Positions 7,247-9,401 of a DNA stretch of 9,401 nt are shown piece by piece. The notes beneath the pieces are model-generated. The model was not told the DNA's origin. It did not search any database and was given only the letters and a program-made list of their open reading frames with translations. The stretch spans positions 1 to 9,401 of the forward strand of contig JAQICP010000525.1 of the NCBI GenBank assembly GCA_027858555.1, in the 5' to 3' direction. Position 1 is the stretch's first letter, and every line of letters begins with the position of its first letter. The position numbers and the translations under genes are program-made. Source of the DNA: Vallitaleaceae bacterium (GTDB lineage: Bacteria > Bacillota > Clostridia > Lachnospirales > Vallitaleaceae).

Positions 7247-8317
7247 TTACTCTACGCTACCAATTACACCTTTAACAAACCACATCATACCAAGCATATC
7301 GCCATCCGCCATAGAAGCGCCATCTGCAACTGCTACTTCGCCTGCTTGGTTCATGATTGGTCCTGCAAATACAACTAGTGATCCGTCGAGTATTGCTGCC
7401 TTAGCTGTATCAACTGCCGCCTGTGCGCCTTCTGGTGCATTCGCTGTAAGTGGTGCTAATTCCACGATACCGTCATTCATACCACCCCAGTAAGAAGTAG
7501 AAACAAATGCTTCATCGATTACTGATTGTACTTGTTCTACATAATATGGACCCCAGTTCCAGATAGGAGCTGTCATGTATGAACCCGGTGCCATAGCACT
7601 CATGTCTGTGTTGTAACCGATTGAATATGCGCCACGTTCTTCAGCTGCTTGTTGTGGTCCTGCTGTATCTTGATGTTGTGCAATCACATCTGCGCCACCA
7701 TCTAAAAGAGCAATAGCTGCATCTTTTTCTTTAGCTGGATCATACCATGTTGATGTCCAAACAACTTCTACTTCAACGTCTGGATTAACTGATTGTGCGC
7801 CAAGTGTAAATGCATTGATGCCACGGATAACTTCTGGAATAGGGAAAGCTGCTACATAACCAATCTTGTTAGTTTCTGTTTTCATAGCTGCAACGATACC
7901 TGATAAATATCTAGCTTCGTATATTCTACCGAAATAATTAGACATATTGTCTGTTGTTTTATAACCTGAACAGTGATAGAAAGCTACATCAGGAAACTCT
8001 GATGATAATTTTTCCATGTAATCCATATAACCAAAGCTAGTTGCGAAAATGATTGTAGCGCCTTGATCGATCATATTACGCATTTCTTGCTCTACTGTTT
8101 GATCTTCCAACACTGATTCTTTATAGATTGTTTTAACGCCTAATTCTTGCTCTAAATATAAACGTCCTTCGTTGTGTGCATAAGTCCAACCGCCATCACC
8201 AATTGGTCCGACAAAGATGAATCCTACTGTTACATCTTCAGGTTTAGTTACCTTGTCACATGCTGCGAGTGATAATACTAGAACTACCGCTAAAACCAGT
8301 GATAATACTTTTTTCAT
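7247..8317 (-). CDS. BMP-family substrate-binding lipoprotein of a purine/nucleoside ABC importer
   Basis: The 356-residue lipoprotein is anchored outside the membrane and delivers substrate to the importer. Its signal peptide is MKK, a Leu/Val-rich core and lipobox LAAC with lipidated Cys20. The mature part is a Bmp (PnrA-like) binding fold beginning VTVGFIFVGPIGDGGWTYAHNEGR (residues 30-52, written with the WTY segment at 44-46). Later family blocks are VVWTSTWYDP, GADVIAQHQD and APIWNWGPYY. The start at 8317 is chosen over an in-frame ATG 14 codons upstream because GGAGG precedes it and it opens directly into the signal peptide. The GWTY version differs from the DDKSFN version common in nucleoside-binding PnrA/BmpA proteins. 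From memory, GWTY relatives include proteins found with a free purine base bound, so base uptake is a real possibility. Confidence 0.9.
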   Translation of the reverse strand: MKKVLSLVLAVVLVLSLAACDKVTKPEDVTVGFIFVGPIGDGGWTYAHNEGRLYLEQELGVKTIYKESVLEDQTVEQEMRNMIDQGATIIFATSFGYMDYMEKLSSEFPDVAFYHCSGYKTTDNMSNYFGRIYEARYLSGIVAAMKTETNKIGYVAAFPIPEVIRGINAFTLGAQSVNPDVEVEVVWTSTWYDPAKEKDAAIALLDGGADVIAQHQDTAGPQQAAEERGAYSIGYNTDMSAMAPGSYMTAPIWNWGPYYVEQVQSVIDEAFVSTSYWGGMNDGIVELAPLTANAPEGAQAAVDTAKAAILDGSLVVFAGPIMNQAGEVAVADGASMADGDMLGMMWFVKGVIGSVE

Positions 8318-8323
8318 AATAAT

Positions 8324-8328
8324 CCTCC
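8324..8328 (-). promoter_or_regulatory. Ribosome binding site that fixes the lipoprotein start
   Basis: GGAGG lies 6 nt before ATG 8317 (GGAGG, ATTATT, ATG), whereas no comparable site precedes the in-frame ATG at 8359. The 72-bp gap to xpt holds no terminator, so both genes are probably cotranscribed. Confidence 0.8.
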
Positions 8329-8389
8329 ACTTTGATATGTTTATTTGAGACATTACCAACCATAATTCTATGCCTATGTATGATAATAT

Positions 8390-8962
8390 CTAGTTCATAA
8401 AATTGATTTTCCCATCTTTGATACGATCGACTATGGCAAGAGATTCTACTCTGATCCCTTGATCTCTAAGTAGTTTACCGCCAGGTTGAAAGCCTTTTTC
8501 AATCACAATGCCAACGCCTTCAATTGTAGCACCTGCCTGTCTTACGATATCAATTAAACCCAGTGCTGCTTTTCCATTTGCTAAAAAATCATCTAGAATA
8601 ACCACATGATCATCTTTCGTTAGATACCTTTTTGATACCATCACATCATAAGTAATCTGTTTGGTAAACGAAAATACCTGACTGGTATAGATGTCTTTGT
8701 CCAGATTTCTTGATTGTGTCTTTTTGGCAAACACAACAGGCACACCAAATTCCAGTGCTGCAACTGTTGCAATTGCAATCCCTGATGCTTCAATTGTTAA
8801 GAGTTTGGTAATCTTTTTACTATCAAAAAGCCTGTGAAACTCTTTGCCTATTTCTCTGAACAATTCTGCATCAATCTGATGATTCAGAAATGAGTCCACT
8901 TTGATAATCTCTTCTCCAACTGTTCTGCCTTCATCAAGAATTCTCTGTTTTAATAAATCCAT
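8390..8962 (-). CDS. xpt: Xanthine phosphoribosyltransferase
   Basis: The 190-residue cytoplasmic enzyme transfers phosphoribose from PRPP to xanthine (and more weakly guanine), making XMP for purine salvage. Length matches Bacillus subtilis Xpt (194 residues). The PRPP-binding motif VVILDDFLANGKA (120-132) has the Xpt-specific FLANG loop, the N-terminus MDLLKQRILDEG is typical, TIEASGIAIA (56-65) is the conserved hood and active-site segment, and AKKTQSRNL (79-87) matches the family. It starts at ATG 8962 with an imperfect GATGGTG site upstream. It is the first gene of the operon, about 190 nt after the riboswitch terminator, and precedes the purine importer, coupling uptake to trapping of the base as a nucleotide. 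Confidence 0.95.
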   Translation of the reverse strand: MDLLKQRILDEGRTVGEEIIKVDSFLNHQIDAELFREIGKEFHRLFDSKKITKLLTIEASGIAIATVAALEFGVPVVFAKKTQSRNLDKDIYTSQVFSFTKQITYDVMVSKRYLTKDDHVVILDDFLANGKAALGLIDIVRQAGATIEGVGIVIEKGFQPGGKLLRDQGIRVESLAIVDRIKDGKINFMN

Positions 8963-9019
8963 AGTAACACCATCTAAACCATCCTGTTATCCATTTTTTG
9001 TTGGAGCTCATACGTTAAT

Positions 9020-9051
9020 AAGTACTATAACTAAGTGCTTAATCAGTACTT
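9020..9051. repeat. Inverted repeat with AGTACT arms in the xpt leader
   Basis: AAGTACT (9020-9026) and AGTACTT (9045-9051) are a perfect 7-bp inverted repeat with 18 nt between. A related AGTGCT sits between them at 9034-9039. The three hexamers are spaced 13 and 11 bp, near one helical turn. It may be an RNA hairpin or a protein-binding site. No U-run follows, so it is not a terminator. Confidence 0.5.
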
Positions 9052-9149
9052 CAATCCATTTTTAATCTTGTCTTAACCCCAGTGTTAATCCTAATCCATA
9101 TTATATCAAGAGAAGCCCACACGTTTATAAGACACGCTTCCTTGCAAAT

Positions 9150-9173
9150 AAAAAACTCTGCCTCGGCAGAGTT
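9150..9173 (-). terminator. Riboswitch-controlled intrinsic terminator upstream of xpt
   Basis: On the minus strand AACTCTGCC (9173-9165) pairs perfectly with GGCAGAGTT (9162-9154) around a GA dinucleotide, so the closed loop is slightly larger in practice. The T-run of six ends at 9150. It is GC-rich relative to its surroundings and lies about 97 nt after the aptamer, in the leader of xpt, so it is an attenuator and not the end of a gene. Confidence 0.92.
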
Positions 9174-9280
9174 CATGTACTTATATAGACTTGTCCTGTC
9201 AACTTCTAAATCATATAAACAGATTCATATCGATAGTTAGAAGTGAAGTTACAGTTAATAGAAGTAACGAACTCGTAGCC
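9165..9280 (-). promoter_or_regulatory. Candidate antiterminator overlapping aptamer and terminator
   Basis: GAGTTC (9274-9269), which includes the 3' strand of aptamer stem P1, is a perfect complement of GAACTC (9174-9169) in the terminator's 5' arm. Just beyond, GGC (9280-9278) in J3/1 can pair with GCC (9167-9165). The nine pairs exclude both P1 and the terminator. The sequence between the arms folds on itself: ACTTCTAA (9244-9237) with TTAGAAGT (9209-9202), extendable through CTGT (9254-9251) and ACAG (9199-9196). This would bring the arms together. The logic is ligand-bound equals OFF, as in known guanine switches. Confidence 0.75.
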
Positions 9281-9340
9281 TATAACTATTTGAGGTAGTT
9301 TGTAGAAACTTCTGATCCATATTATCAGATTTATACGAGT
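9271..9340 (-). promoter_or_regulatory. Purine (guanine-family) riboswitch aptamer with an enlarged J3/1 strand
   Basis: Stem P1 is ACTCGTA (9340-9334) with TACGAGT (9277-9271), seven perfect pairs. TAA follows, then P2 (TCTGAT with ATCAGA) closed by loop AATATGG, the invariant AGTTTCTAC strand, and P3 (AACTA with TAGTT) closed by loop CCTCAAA. The loop G-G and C-C pairs needed for loop-loop contact are kept, as are the equivalents of U22, U47 and U51. The base just before P1's 3' strand is C, as for guanine-type binding (C74). The oddity is the strand between P3 and P1, ATAGGC, where the B. subtilis xpt aptamer has one pairing base plus A73 and C74. The aptamer is thus 70 nt rather than 67. 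The ligand is probably guanine, xanthine or a close relative. Confidence 0.92.
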
Positions 9341-9363
9341 TTTATATATATAAAAATTAAATA

Positions 9364-9392
9364 AGTTTATATGAGTAGGGGTAAAAAGTCAA
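9364..9392 (-). promoter_or_regulatory. Sigma-A-type promoter of the purine operon
   Basis: TTGACT (9392-9387) and TAAACT (9369-9364) are separated by 17 bp. They match the -35 consensus at five of six positions and the -10 at four of six. Transcription would begin near 9357, about 17 nt before the riboswitch aptamer. Confidence 0.7.
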
Positions 9393-9401
9393 GCATACGT
9401 T

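Larger units (their letters stand above)
8963..9401 (-). promoter_or_regulatory. 5' leader and promoter region of the purine operon (no coding gene seen)
   Basis: This 439-bp stretch holds, in transcript order, the promoter, the purine aptamer, a spacer hairpin, an intrinsic terminator and about 190 nt of further untranslated leader before xpt. I saw no supported ORF on either strand. The late leader contains the AGTACT repeats at 9020-9051 and an isolated TATAAT at 9105-9100. Confidence 0.8.

Noticed and set aside
8318..8359. In-frame N-terminal extension of 14 codons on the lipoprotein gene
   Set aside because: It would bury the signal peptide behind a polar segment and has no good ribosome binding site, while GGAGG sits just before ATG 8317.
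9100..9105. TATAAT in the xpt leader as an internal promoter
   Set aside because: No recognisable -35 box lies 16-18 bp upstream, and AT-rich leaders give such hexamers by chance.

Overview
The window looks like a chromosomal segment of a low-GC Gram-positive bacterium, most likely a member of the Clostridia. The evidence is AT-rich intergenic DNA, strong AGGAGG-type ribosome binding sites, a lipobox signal peptide on the binding protein, and a Firmicutes-style transcription-attenuating purine riboswitch. No tRNA, rRNA, CRISPR array or intact transposase was seen.

Right part (about 9392 down to 3718, minus strand): one long purine-salvage operon. A sigma-A-like promoter (9364-9392) is followed by a purine-riboswitch aptamer (9271-9340) and an intrinsic terminator (9150-9173). 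Then come xpt (xanthine phosphoribosyltransferase), a BMP-family lipoprotein, a double-domain ABC ATPase and two permeases. The last three genes overlap or nearly touch (ATGA and TAATG junctions). The layout implies that one purine-responsive switch sets both uptake of purine nucleosides or bases and conversion of the base to its nucleotide. The aptamer keeps all the core guanine-riboswitch landmarks, but its junction strand J3/1 is about three nucleotides longer than in the Bacillus subtilis xpt aptamer. The extra GGC appears to be shared with the antiterminator. This is the most interesting signal in the window.

Middle (2690-3650): a plus-strand nitrilase-superfamily amidohydrolase with its own terminator (3469-3499). 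An 87-bp near-perfect inverted repeat (3561-3647) lies between it and the converging transporter operon. It can act as a bidirectional terminator, and its core looks like two facing IS3-type ends with no transposase between them.

Left part (2510 down to 1, minus strand): a PfkB-family sugar kinase with a GTG start, a xylose-isomerase-like TIM-barrel protein with one metal ligand changed from Asp to His, and the first 17 codons of what looks like a class II aldolase. Isomerase, kinase and aldolase together make a plausible aldose-to-triose catabolic route, whose substrate cannot be named from sequence. The gaps between these genes are unusually long (about 245 bp each), and one contains a 38-bp tandem duplication.
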